Source: an uncultured Victivallales bacterium (GTDB lineage Bacteria; Verrucomicrobiota; Lentisphaeria; Oligosphaerales; JAFGRS01). Taken from it: DNA of 19,295 nt. Location of the stretch: contig CAILKC010000579.1 in assembly GCA_903834675.1 (NCBI GenBank), positions 1 through 19,295 of the forward strand, written 5' to 3'. Shown here piece by piece: positions 11,817-19,295 of this stretch (positions within the stretch are counted from its first letter, which is position 1; the number at the start of each line of letters is the position of its first letter). Position numbers and translations under genes: made by a program. The notes beneath the pieces are model-generated. The model made no database searches, was not told the origin of the DNA, and was given only the letters and a program-made list of their open reading frames with translations.

Positions 11817-14309
11817 TCAGCCAGCGAGGGACGCCCAGTCCCGGCATTTGCACACGTGATATCCCGTCAGCAGGTGCTGCAACCTGGCGAAGCGGCCCTC
11901 GGCCAGGCACTGGCGCAGATCATTCTCAATCCGCTCGCTGCCGGCAATGCAGTGCCCGGTCCGGCAGGCCGTAGCGAGCGCCTCCAGAGCGCGCTGCGTC
12001 TCCCGCCGAAACCCGTCGACAATCTCCGCGGGGACTTCCACCGCAAAGCCGGACAACTGCACGGTCGGGTCGGTGGTGAAAGAGCGCAACTCGTACGGCT
12101 GCAGGTCGACGGTCCAGTCTGCCGGCGCCTCGACCTGTGCCGCCGTCGCCAGTTCCAGCAGCGTCGCCGCCTGACTCAGGGAAACCCGGACCCTCACCGG
12201 ATAGAAGCCGCGATTGACCAGGTAGACGTAGCGTCGGGGCTCGTGCTCGGGAACCAGGGTGCGCACCGCGACCGGATCGGTGACCGCGCCGACGGTCCCG
12301 AAGCTCTCCGCCGGCAGGCTCTGATAGGCTGCGGCAAAGCTGCGCAACTCGCGGGAATGCGCCTTGTCGAGAAACAGCCCCCCGCGGGTTATCCGGCAGG
12401 CGTCCAACTCCGCCACGGCCTGCGCATACGGCTCCAGAAAATGCTCCGCCGGCGGGAAGGCGTGGGTGATGCGCAACTGCGACTCGAACCAGAAGCCGTC
12501 CTGCGGGTACTCGGAGTTAATCCGAAAGATGCCCTCGGCGGGCTGAGCGCTCATCACGGCCAGCCCGGCCTGCTGCGGATCATCCGCGGCGCCGGGAAAC
12601 CAGCGGTGTTTGCCCCAGGCCTCGTGCCAGGCGTTGAAGATGAAGACGCCGGGTCGCGGCAGACAACTCCAGGCGGCCAGGGTGTCCCGGTCAAGGTAAT
12701 CGTGATCACGGAACATGAAGAACGACTCCAGCGGAGCGTTCTCGCGGTTGCCGTCTGAGCGGTCGCGTCCGCCCCCCTCGAACTGGAAATCGGCTTCGAG
12801 GTTGGGCTCGTTCTGGTACAAGGCCGGATCGAAGCCGGCTTCCCGGTAGAATTCGAGGGTGGACGGCCGGGCATACAGCTGGTTGCTCGCTCTGCCGTTG
12901 CCGATGATCTGCGGCAGATAGGGCTCCGACCAGAGCGTCAAGATCAGCCGCAGGTCGGGGCGAACCGCCACGAGCTCGTCGCGCAGGGCGCAGAGCAACT
13001 GGTGGATCTTGCGGCAGCGCCAGGCCACCCAGGCCGGCTTGCAGCGAAAGGTGAGATACTCGTAGCGCTTGGAGAAGCGCTGGGGATCCTTCGGCGCAAC
13101 CGGGATCGCGATGCCCGTTTCCTGCTCAAAAAGCCGGGCGCTGTAGTCGTCGTAGCCGCTGTGAATCGAGCCGAACCAGACGATGGTGGGCGCCCAGAAG
13201 TTGAGGCTGAGGCCCTTGAACGCTTTGTACGGGCCGTAGGTCGAGGCGAGTTCCCGCACCACGGCCCGAACCGCCTGCTGCACGATGGGATGCAGAGGAT
13301 TGAAGATCGGGCCGGCGTGATAGGGCTGCTGCGTCTTCTCGCCATAAGCGTAGGGAAAGTCCTTCATCACCTGAACCCCGAGTCCCTTGGCGGTGATCTC
13401 CGGGTAGTTGCGCACATTGTAGACCGGGGTCCAGTCCATGGTTCCTGCCTGGACCTGATCGCACCAGAGCAGGTTGTTGATCGTCTCGGCCCCGGCCTGA
13501 ATCGCCGCGAGATCGGTATTCATCTGGCGCATCAGGCTGCCCAGGCGAAGCAGCGTCAGGGCCCCGACGAACCCCATCCCTTCTTCCTCAAAACGCCTCA
13601 GCAACGGCCCGATCCACTCTGGCGGGCGCGAGGTCCAGCGCACGTACTGCTTCCGGTCGGGCGCCACGACGACGTCGAACGCATCGGCCGGTTCGCCTGC
13701 CGAGGGGTATTGCGGGCCATGGTACCAGACCAGCGGATAGGTGAGCAGACGTTGCCCGGTGTGGCGGGCGTAGGTGATAACGCGCTCCACCCACTCGGCC
13801 TTTGACAGAGCCCCCTCACTGGCAGCCGTGCCGCAGGGATCTTCGTACTGAATGCCCAGCTCCCGCCGGGCGCCCCCGGAGAACGGCGCGGGGCCATCCA
13901 GCGCGGGCAGAGAATCCAGTTCGGAAATCTCAATGGAGGCCACCGCGGCCGGTTCGCCATAGCCCCAGGTCATGAACACGAGGGTGCAATCATGCCAGCG
14001 TGGCCAGAAGACCTGACGAATCTCACGCATCCGGCCCGAAAGCGGGTAGGCGAAGCCAGTGGTGACGCCGGTCGAGAGATCGTAGCAGGTGCCGTCCATC
14101 ACGCACATGAAGCGGCGCTTGTCGTCCGGGTAGCGAATCACCGCCAGGTGCGGCTGGCCGAGGTGCTCGACGCGGAAGCGGTAGCCAAAACGCGACAGCG
14201 GCTTCCCCGCCGCCTCCCGGTAGCGCCCGGCAGCGCCCTCAACCACCTTGACATCCCCAGTGGAGAAATAGCGCTCAGAGGGATGCTCCTGCGTGCAGTC
14301 AATCTCCAT
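11817..14309 (-). CDS. Large putative glycoside-hydrolase-like protein of unassigned family (cytoplasmic)
   Basis: An 830-residue protein that I cannot assign to a named family. Residues 1-140 are beta-rich (GYRFRVEHLGQPHLAVIRYPDD... ending AAVASIEISELDSL), like a sugar-binding sandwich. Residues 145-610 alternate strands and helices in a TIM-barrel manner. Strand-like pieces with polar ends are RLLTYPLVWYHGPQYP (187-202), FKGLSLNFWAP (364-374), LRLILTLWSEPYLP (453-466), and VFIFNAWHEAWGKHRWFPG (555-573). Acidic residues after these strands, such as E462, could be catalytic, but this is a guess. Residues 690-745 (RRYVYLVNRGFYPVRVRVSL ... VDLQPYELRSFTT) match the beta-sandwich that closes many glycosidases. 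A helical, Cys-containing tail ends the protein. No signal peptide is visible. The start chosen is the ATG at 14309, with AGGAG eight bases upstream; the ATG at 14327, overlapping the previous stop, would add six residues. Confidence 0.75.
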   Translation of the reverse strand: MEIDCTQEHPSERYFSTGDVKVVEGAAGRYREAAGKPLSRFGYRFRVEHLGQPHLAVIRYPDDKRRFMCVMDGTCYDLSTGVTTGFAYPLSGRMREIRQVFWPRWHDCTLVFMTWGYGEPAAVASIEISELDSLPALDGPAPFSGGARRELGIQYEDPCGTAASEGALSKAEWVERVITYARHTGQRLLTYPLVWYHGPQYPSAGEPADAFDVVVAPDRKQYVRWTSRPPEWIGPLLRRFEEEGMGFVGALTLLRLGSLMRQMNTDLAAIQAGAETINNLLWCDQVQAGTMDWTPVYNVRNYPEITAKGLGVQVMKDFPYAYGEKTQQPYHAGPIFNPLHPIVQQAVRAVVRELASTYGPYKAFKGLSLNFWAPTIVWFGSIHSGYDDYSARLFEQETGIAIPVAPKDPQRFSKRYEYLTFRCKPAWVAWRCRKIHQLLCALRDELVAVRPDLRLILTLWSEPYLPQIIGNGRASNQLYARPSTLEFYREAGFDPALYQNEPNLEADFQFEGGGRDRSDGNRENAPLESFFMFRDHDYLDRDTLAAWSCLPRPGVFIFNAWHEAWGKHRWFPGAADDPQQAGLAVMSAQPAEGIFRINSEYPQDGFWFESQLRITHAFPPAEHFLEPYAQAVAELDACRITRGGLFLDKAHSRELRSFAAAYQSLPAESFGTVGAVTDPVAVRTLVPEHEPRRYVYLVNRGFYPVRVRVSLSQAATLLELATAAQVEAPADWTVDLQPYELRSFTTDPTVQLSGFAVEVPAEIVDGFRRETQRALEALATACRTGHCIAGSERIENDLRQCLAEGRFARLQHLLTGYHVCKCRDWASLAG

Positions 14310-14317
14310 CAAGACAG

Positions 14318-14322
14318 CTCCT
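14318..14322 (-). promoter_or_regulatory. Ribosome binding site that decides the start of the 830-aa gene
   Basis: AGGAG on the minus strand is followed by eight bases and the ATG at 14309. It lies immediately after the overlapping ATGA at 14324-14327, which would otherwise be taken as the start. Either way translation is probably coupled to the M16C peptidase gene. Confidence 0.65.
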
Positions 14323-14323
14323 G

Positions 14324-17299
14324 TCATGCCAGAATGTCGGAGACGGCAAGGCCTTTGTCCCCGAGCCGGGCGTTGGCTTCATTCAGCTTTTCCCGGCTGC
14401 TGACTACGCAGACAGCCGCCCGCGGCTCGTTGGCGTCCAGCACCCGCAGCAGGGTCTCCTTGACCGCCGCCGGGGTGGCACGCCGCGTGGCGGCATAGCG
14501 CTGTTCGCGGCGGTCGTCGCTGTCGCCGCGCAGATGACGCACCAGCGCCGTGCCTGTGGCCGCGGCAGGACGGATGGGCGCCTCTGCCTCCTTGGCGCTG
14601 CCGATAATGGCGCGGTCGATGTCGGTCTGGCTCCATTGTTGAGCCGCGATGTAGTCGCGGAGACGGTCAAAAACCGCCAGCGTCTCGATGATGTGGGGAT
14701 CGGAATAGCTGAACAGGCTGAGCGTGCCGAGCGCGTCGTTGTGCATGGCGCCCGCCCCGTAGGCGTTGCCCTTGAAGCGAATCTCGGGCAGCAGAGAGTC
14801 GAATCCGGCCAGATAGACCCCGAGCCTGAACCAGGGCACGTCGGGATGCGCCAGATGCGGCGCTGGCATCGCCTTCACACAATGCGCCACCTTCATCGGC
14901 CCCGCCAGCCCTTCGCGCAGCGGCGTGAGGTAGGGCTGAAACGGCGGCAGGGCGTCGGGGCTGGGGCCGGCGCAGCGCCGTGAAGCCCAGTTTTCCAGCG
15001 TCCGCGTCAGGGAGCGGAATACCGCGTCGCTGCCGGTGAAGCTGACGGTCCACCGGGCCCGGGTGGCCACATAGTCCCGGATGCGTTCGACGTTCAGCAT
15101 GATCTCATCGGCACGCTGGTCGAAGTTGCCGTTGAGGTCTTCGACGAAGCGCAGTGCCTCCGGACTGGCCAAGAGGTGGTCCATGGCGGCGGCGCGACTG
15201 AGGCCACGGGCGGCCTGCCGACGCGCGGTGCTGAAGCCGTCGTTCACGAGGGTTGTGCGGTACCAGGCGCGGGTTTGGATCATGACATCACGCAAGCGCT
15301 CACGGTCACGCGGGTCGACGGTGAAGATCACATCTCCCAGGAGTTCGAGCGCTTTTTCCGCCTGGCCGTCGAGGGTCTTGAGGCCGAAGCGGTAGCGGCG
15401 CAGAGTCTGGCCCGGCTCGGTGGCATGAGCCCAGGCATGGGTACTGGACCACAACCCGCCGGTGCAGGCGGCGCGCCGTTCGGCAATACGGGCAAAGTCC
15501 TGGCCGGCGGCCCCCATCTTGGCGACCACTTCACTGAAGCGCGGCAGCCAGCGGTACAGATCGATCGGCAACCCGGCCAGGTCCATGTCGAGGTCAAGGT
15601 AGTTGACCCCATTGGCGAAGACATCGTGGCGCAGCACGGTCACGCCGGCAACCTGCAAGACCTCGGTGGGAATGCGCCGCGGCCGGGCCGGCAAGTCACT
15701 GGTTTTGAGTTGCGGGAGCGTGGCCAGCGCCTCCGGCGAGTTGGGCACCCCCTGCGCCGCGGCCAGAGCGGTGGCAGTGCTCGCGATCTCCGCAATCTGT
15801 ACGGCACTCAGGCGGGCGCGCTGCTCCGCCATCCGGGCGGCAAAGGCGGCATCGGCGCGCACTTGCGCCTGGGGGTCGGGACGCAGAACAACGCGGAGCC
15901 GGTGGGGGTTGCTCAATAGGCCCGTGCGAATCAGGCGATTGAAGACCTGGGGGTCGGCGACGTAGCGCGCCTGACAAGCATCGAGCTGCTCACGGGCGCG
16001 CAGGAAGGCCAAGGGGTCGCGCTCGAAGGGCCAGGCGGCGTTGGTCGCGTGGAGCACATGCAGCGGGAATAAAGTCTTCACTTCAAGCGTTTCATAGGCA
16101 AGTTGCTGGAAGGCCGCCTCAACACGCCCAGCCGCGAACGGTTCGGCGGCGAGCCGCTCCAAGGTCTCGAGCACCACGCTTTCAAAGGCGTCGGCCCGCT
16201 CGGCTTCGCTGCCTTTGAGGCCCACGTGGAACTCCTCTTCGTACGCATGGTCCCAGGCGCCGGCATAAAACACGTCGGCGCCGAGCTTCGAGTCAATCAG
16301 TGCCTTCTTCAACGGCGCGGCCTCGTTGCCGAGCAGCAGGACGGCGAGCACGTTCCAGTCGCTGACCAGCGCCGGGTCAAGAGCGTCGCCGACCAGCCAG
16401 TTGAGCGTGAGAAAGCTGCGCCCGGCAGTGGCCTCGCCGACCCCAATCGGGTAGTCCTTCTCCAGCCGACGCGGTGCCTTCCAGCGCGGTTGGCGCGGGG
16501 TGGCGACCCGCACCTCGCGGCGCTCGAAGCCGTTCAGCACCGGTGCCAGAAAGCGCAGATGCTCCACCGTCGGGATGTCGCCGTAGAGGAAGAACAGGCC
16601 GTTGCTGGGATGGTACAGTTCGCGATGGAAGCGCCGGAACTGCTCGTAGGTCAGCTCGGGAATGTGCTCGGGGGCACCGCCAGAGTCCCGACCGAGTGGC
16701 GTATCGGGGTAGAGGCCGCACCCGGCCAGTTGCCACATCAGCCGCTCCGGCATGGACGAGGCACCCTTCATCTCGCTGTAGACGATCCCCGACAGCTTCA
16801 GCGGCGCTGCGAGATCGGCGTTGTCCTCCAGAGTGAAGTGGTGCCCCTCGCGCCGAAAGATGTCCTCCGTCAGCAACGGCTGGAAGACGGCATCCAGATA
16901 GACTTCCGCGAGGTTGAAGAAGTCCTTTCTCACATTGCTGGCAACCGGATAGACCGTATACGCCTGTGAGGTCATGGCGTTGATAAAGGTCGCCAAGCTC
17001 ATCTTGATCATCTCGAAGAACGGCTCACGCACCGGGAAGCGCTTCGAGCCACCCAGCACCGCGTGCTCCAGAATGTGCGAGACGCCCGTGTCGTCGGGCG
17101 GCAGGGTCGGAAAGGTCACGGCGAAACAGTTCTCGGTGTCCGCCGGGGCAAAGAGGTGCAGTACTCTTGCCCCGGACTGGCAGTGGATGGCGCGGACCGC
17201 GGTCGCGCGCAGCTCCGGCAACGGCGTGACCTGCTCGATCTGGAACCCGTCAACCACCTGGCCAACGCATACCTCGTTCCGGGCGTCTGTTGGGCTCAT
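14324..17299 (-). CDS. M16C zinc metallopeptidase (insulinase family, presequence protease PreP-like)
   Basis: A 991-residue protein, the usual length for PreP/M16C single-chain clamshell peptidases, which degrade short unstructured peptides. The inverted zinc motif is H75-I-L-E78-H79 in the conserved setting SHILEHAVLGGSKRFPVREPFFEMIK, with E78 as catalytic base. The third zinc ligand is probably E176 in GIVYSEMKGA. The first M16 domain continues through MTSQAYTVYPVASNVRKDFFNLAEVYLD (109-136). The M16C-associated middle region follows, and the second half carries RFKGNAYGAGA (about 841-851), equivalent to the glycine-tyrosine substrate-binding loop of PreP. No signal peptide is visible, so it looks cytoplasmic. 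The ATG at 17299 has AGGG six bases upstream. Its stop lies 14 bases before the next gene's preferred start. Such genes are often housekeeping, so its place at the head of a glycan operon is unusual. Confidence 0.93.
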   Translation of the reverse strand: MSPTDARNEVCVGQVVDGFQIEQVTPLPELRATAVRAIHCQSGARVLHLFAPADTENCFAVTFPTLPPDDTGVSHILEHAVLGGSKRFPVREPFFEMIKMSLATFINAMTSQAYTVYPVASNVRKDFFNLAEVYLDAVFQPLLTEDIFRREGHHFTLEDNADLAAPLKLSGIVYSEMKGASSMPERLMWQLAGCGLYPDTPLGRDSGGAPEHIPELTYEQFRRFHRELYHPSNGLFFLYGDIPTVEHLRFLAPVLNGFERREVRVATPRQPRWKAPRRLEKDYPIGVGEATAGRSFLTLNWLVGDALDPALVSDWNVLAVLLLGNEAAPLKKALIDSKLGADVFYAGAWDHAYEEEFHVGLKGSEAERADAFESVVLETLERLAAEPFAAGRVEAAFQQLAYETLEVKTLFPLHVLHATNAAWPFERDPLAFLRAREQLDACQARYVADPQVFNRLIRTGLLSNPHRLRVVLRPDPQAQVRADAAFAARMAEQRARLSAVQIAEIASTATALAAAQGVPNSPEALATLPQLKTSDLPARPRRIPTEVLQVAGVTVLRHDVFANGVNYLDLDMDLAGLPIDLYRWLPRFSEVVAKMGAAGQDFARIAERRAACTGGLWSSTHAWAHATEPGQTLRRYRFGLKTLDGQAEKALELLGDVIFTVDPRDRERLRDVMIQTRAWYRTTLVNDGFSTARRQAARGLSRAAAMDHLLASPEALRFVEDLNGNFDQRADEIMLNVERIRDYVATRARWTVSFTGSDAVFRSLTRTLENWASRRCAGPSPDALPPFQPYLTPLREGLAGPMKVAHCVKAMPAPHLAHPDVPWFRLGVYLAGFDSLLPEIRFKGNAYGAGAMHNDALGTLSLFSYSDPHIIETLAVFDRLRDYIAAQQWSQTDIDRAIIGSAKEAEAPIRPAAATGTALVRHLRGDSDDRREQRYAATRRATPAAVKETLLRVLDANEPRAAVCVVSSREKLNEANARLGDKGLAVSDILA

Positions 17300-17347
17300 G
17301 CTATCCCTCGCCTTTTTCCGACCGGTGCAATATGGGAGTCCGCCTGG

Positions 17348-17429
17348 AGCGCTGAAGGCGCGCGGCCATACCAGCCCAGGGCAACGCCCTGGGAATAGGA
17401 CGGTTATGGGTTTGAGCCCTGTAGGGGCG
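17348..17429 (+). repeat. Composite palindromic repeat A-B-A, copy 2
   Basis: Unit A variant GCGCT-GAA-GGCGC (17349-17361) is followed by unit B, CCCAGGGC-AAC-GCCCTGGG (17375-17393, perfect 8-bp stem), and unit A, GCCCT-GTA-GGGGC (17416-17428). Start offsets are 27 and 40 bases, close to copy 1 at the other end of the window (26 and 42). Confidence 0.75.
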
Positions 17430-17468
17430 AGCTATCTGCCATACCTCCGCACCAAGGCCGCATGGTCC

Positions 17469-17546
17469 GCCCCTTCAGGGCTCAATCCGCGCTGTGGACG
17501 GGTACCCAGGGCAACGCCCTGGGCGCCCGGAATGCCCCTTTGGGGC
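17469..17546 (-). repeat. Composite palindromic repeat A-B-A, copy 3, inverted relative to copy 2
   Basis: Read on the minus strand, unit A (GCCCC-AAA-GGGGC, 17534-17546) is followed by unit B (17505-17523, identical to the B unit at 17375-17393 on the plus strand) and unit A, GCCCT-GAA-GGGGC (17469-17481). Offsets are 24 and 41 bases. The centres of all three unit pairs in copies 2 and 3 share one midpoint, about base 17449, giving a nested mirror arrangement. Confidence 0.75.
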
Positions 17547-17678
17547 TGAATACCACGGCCCATCCTTATTGCACAGGTCACTTTTTTTCGGCGCGAATCA
17601 CACCCGTCTGGAAACGCAAAAGGCCCTGAGGTTCATGGCGAACCGAGCGCAGGTCGTAACGTCTTCTCACCCATTCCC

Positions 17679-18980
17679 TCACTCCACCAGGTCGCCGATC
17701 AGCATGATCGCGCCGGCGTACCAGGTAGTGCCCTGGTACTTGTCCGGGTTCTTCTCCATGTCGGGCCGGTTCTGCTCGAAGAGGATTTTCATCTTGTCCG
17801 GCACCTGCGCATCGACGGTAACCGTGACCGTATGCACGGTGTCCGGCAGTCCCGAGCCCAGGTCAAGGCTGGCGATGCGATGGCCGGTGCAGTAGGGATC
17901 GATGCGGGCACGCACCACCTCGGGCTTGTCGTCGAGCTTGACCCTGACCTGGCCGCAGTCCGGGCCGAGGAGATCGTAGACGCCGGCGCTGGTCCCCTTG
18001 AACTTGAAGGTGATGGACTCACCGGGCTTCGCGGCCTTCCACAGTTCTGCCATGCGGCCGCCGAAGGTCTTGGCCAGGTTTTCCCTCTTCGGGTCGAGTT
18101 TCTGCCAGCCGGCGCTCAGCGTGGCACGGCTGAGCGGCAGCATCTTGGCCGTCTCCCAGTTGTCCGCGACCAGGGGCGCGCCGAGGAGATGCGGTCCGAG
18201 CTTCGCCCCGGGAAGCACCGCGAGCTTCTCCATGCAGCGGGCCACCACCTGCGTGTAGACCTCATGTCCGGTCTCGACGAGCGGATGCACGCCGTCCTCG
18301 CTGAAGAGCATCCTGTCGCCGAACGCCACCCTCTCGGCGTCGGTCTTGGGCCGCGTGCCTTTGAAGACGAGCTTGCCGTCCTTCTCCAGCTTGGCAATCT
18401 CGACCCCCATGTGGATGGAGGGGATGCCGTAGAGGTCCGCCAGAACTTCCATGGCGCTGGCCGCACGCGGGTACTTACCGTTCTTCAAGTCATTCAGCAT
18501 GGTCCCATGCGCTAACGTATAAACGTAGCAGATGTCCATCTCGGGCAAGGCCTTCCACGACTGCCGGATGATCCCCTCCATGCTGCGGTGAATGCTGAGC
18601 GGGTCGGCGCCACCGTCGTTCACCGCAAACTCGACGAACATCAGGTCCGGCTTAGCCTGCAGCACGTCATGGTCAAGGCGGAACACCCCCAGCCCAGAAC
18701 CCGTGCCGCCGATGGCCGCATTGACTTCGCTTATCTTGGCCTGCGGGTACTTATTCTGGAACCACGCCAACGTCTTGACCCGCCAGCCCGCCGCCGCGGT
18801 GATGCTGCCGCCGAAGTAGGCGATCTTGATCTCTTTCCCCGCCGCCAACTTGGCAAAGAAATTGGGCAGGCCCTGGCGCGGCGTGTACTCCACCGCGTCC
18901 CGCAACGGATACGCGGGTTCGGCGGCCAACAAGGACATTCCTGCCGCCACGGTCGACACGAGCATTGCGAGTGGTTTCAT
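17679..18980 (-). CDS. Secreted SGNH/GDSL-family hydrolase (probable carbohydrate esterase)
   Basis: A 433-residue exported protein (signal peptide MKPLAMLVSTVAAGMSLLAA, cleavage near residue 20). The SGNH blocks are all present: block I FGGSIT with nucleophile S59, block II IGGTGSG (90-96), block III FAVNDGG with N121, and block V EDGVHP with D229 and H232. These form the Ser-His-Asp site and oxyanion hole of carbohydrate de-acylating esterases and lipases. Residues 290-433 (ITFKFKGTSAGVYDLLGPDCGQVRVKLDD ... TWYAGAIMLIGDL) form a C-terminal beta-sandwich, common in PVC and Bacteroidota esterases acting on plant or algal glycans. Removing acetyl groups so that neighbouring lyases and hydrolases can act is the likely job; the ester itself is unknown. 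The ATG at 18980 has AGGAAAGG upstream. It probably has its own promoter (19113-19141) and is separated from the main gene run by 379 bp of repeats. Confidence 0.9.
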   Translation of the reverse strand: MKPLAMLVSTVAAGMSLLAAEPAYPLRDAVEYTPRQGLPNFFAKLAAGKEIKIAYFGGSITAAAGWRVKTLAWFQNKYPQAKISEVNAAIGGTGSGLGVFRLDHDVLQAKPDLMFVEFAVNDGGADPLSIHRSMEGIIRQSWKALPEMDICYVYTLAHGTMLNDLKNGKYPRAASAMEVLADLYGIPSIHMGVEIAKLEKDGKLVFKGTRPKTDAERVAFGDRMLFSEDGVHPLVETGHEVYTQVVARCMEKLAVLPGAKLGPHLLGAPLVADNWETAKMLPLSRATLSAGWQKLDPKRENLAKTFGGRMAELWKAAKPGESITFKFKGTSAGVYDLLGPDCGQVRVKLDDKPEVVRARIDPYCTGHRIASLDLGSGLPDTVHTVTVTVDAQVPDKMKILFEQNRPDMEKNPDKYQGTTWYAGAIMLIGDLVE

Positions 18981-19112
18981 TCCAGCCTGCCTTTCCTATG
19001 TGTACGATACGCATACCCGAACGCAGTGGTAGCCTTGGTCATGGCATCTCCCCTCTCCCCGATCCAAAGCCGCAACCAACCTGACAGCATCGTTCCCCCA
19101 GGATTTCGCCCT

Positions 19113-19141
19113 ATGATAGCCGGCGACAGGCGCGGATGCAA
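19113..19141 (-). promoter_or_regulatory. Sigma70-like promoter for the SGNH hydrolase gene
   Basis: On the minus strand TTGCAT (19136-19141) and TATCAT (19113-19118) are separated by exactly 17 bases. The -10 box matches the consensus at five of six bases; the -35 box at three, including TTG. Transcription would start near 19106 and give a leader of about 125 bases before the ATG at 18980. Confidence 0.45.
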
Positions 19142-19189
19142 GAGCAGGCGCAGCCGCCGGGCGCAGGTCAGTTCCGTAGGTGGTGACAC

Positions 19190-19209
19190 CTCAGGTCCTG
19201 GGGTTCAGG
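19190..19209 (+). repeat. 20-base direct repeat, copy 2
   Basis: Identical over 20 bases to 10479-10498. The same GGGTTCA-type heptamer reappears at the very end of the window (19283-19295), after the octamer array. Confidence 0.7.
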
Positions 19210-19210
19210 A

Positions 19211-19242
19211 AACGGCGAGACGGCGAGACGGGGAAACGGCGA
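19211..19242 (+). repeat. Degenerate 8-base tandem array (consensus RACGGCGA)
   Basis: Four consecutive octamers, AACGGCGA, GACGGCGA, GACGGGGA and AACGGCGA, are clear. Purine-rich and increasingly decayed units continue to about 19280. The strand is strongly purine-biased (G+A). I see no coding role. Confidence 0.65.
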
Positions 19243-19295
19243 CTGGAGGAGACGGACAGGGAGACTGGCGGAGAGGAAAACAGGGTTCAGGGTCA

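Larger units (their letters stand above)
17300..17678. other. 379-bp intergenic region holding two divergent composite repeats
   Basis: No gene is supported here. Bases 17348-17546 hold two A-B-A palindromic composites in opposite orientation, symmetric about base 17449. The remaining sequence up to the esterase stop at 17679 shows nothing I recognise. A weak promoter-like CATATT (minus strand, about 17327-17332) lies before the peptidase gene but has no convincing -35 box. The hairpins could end or attenuate transcription from the esterase gene. No hairpin is followed by a T-run on the minus strand, so a classical intrinsic terminator is not seen. Confidence 0.7.
18981..19295. other. 315-bp upstream region of the esterase gene: promoter plus repeats, no gene
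   Basis: This stretch contains the likely promoter of the esterase gene, the second copy of a 20-base direct repeat, and an octamer array running to the window edge. A short minus-strand frame at 18977-19189 crosses the promoter and has no family features, so I do not call it. Confidence 0.6.

Noticed and set aside
16974..17549. Plus-strand open frame of 191 codons over the right repeat region, including SPGQRPG-like peptides
   Set aside because: It is antisense to the start of the peptidase and otherwise translates the palindromic repeats. Such repeat-derived frames are commonly mis-annotated as hypothetical proteins.
17300..17678. Intrinsic terminator downstream of the esterase gene
   Set aside because: Strong hairpins are present but none is followed by a run of T on the minus strand. 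Their repeat nature explains them better.
18977..19189. 70-codon minus-strand frame ahead of the esterase gene
   Set aside because: It spans the best promoter in the region, overlaps the esterase start, has no ribosome site of note and shows no protein-like features.

Overview
All supported genes in this 19.3-kb, high-GC window lie on the minus strand, so the window reads biologically from right to left. The content suggests an uncultured PVC-type or related bacterium (Lentisphaerota, Kiritimatiellota, Planctomycetota or Hydrogenedentota style). The reasons are a DUF4091/GH123-like hydrolase, an FGly-type sulfatase and a heparinase II/III-fold lyase packed with secreted carbohydrate-binding proteins, URO-D-fold proteins used outside heme synthesis, no SusC/SusD pair, and palindromic intergenic repeats of a kind I associate with these phyla. 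That placement is inference; no rRNA or marker gene is present.

Layout in transcription order (right to left). The right edge (18981-19295) has a degenerate octamer tandem array and a good sigma70-like promoter in front of a secreted SGNH/GDSL esterase (17679-18980). A 379-bp gap (17300-17678) holds two divergent copies of a palindromic composite repeat. A tightly packed run follows: M16C (PreP-like) zinc peptidase (14324-17299), an 830-aa protein resembling a TIM-barrel glycoside hydrolase (11817-14309), an MFS transporter (10501-11775), a secreted jelly-roll carbohydrate-binding protein (9430-10440), a secreted CBM9-like protein (8004-9410), a DUF4091/GH123-like hydrolase (5472-7952), a sulfatase without a visible signal peptide (3907-5388), a 244-bp gap with possible gene remnants, a secreted heparinase II/III-family protein (1284-3662) and a URO-D-fold protein (240-1223). 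A second URO-D-like start overlaps the last gene by 4 bp (ATGA) but looks internally deleted and runs into another repeat array at the left edge.

Working model (inference): this is a SusCD-independent polysaccharide-utilisation cluster for a sulfated, possibly acetylated, amino-sugar or uronate-containing glycan of glycosaminoglycan type. Two binding proteins capture the glycan, the lyase, esterase and GH123-like enzyme cut it outside the cytoplasm, the MFS protein imports fragments, and the sulfatase finishes them inside. The M16C peptidase could process peptides from a proteoglycan-like substrate, or could simply be a passenger. The URO-D-fold proteins are not HemE and may be corrinoid-dependent methyltransferases. 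The most unusual items are the composite A-B-A repeat elements flanking the cluster, the URO-D-like remnant ending in such a repeat, the unassigned 830-aa hydrolase-like protein and the tandem pair of binding proteins with related C-terminal domains.
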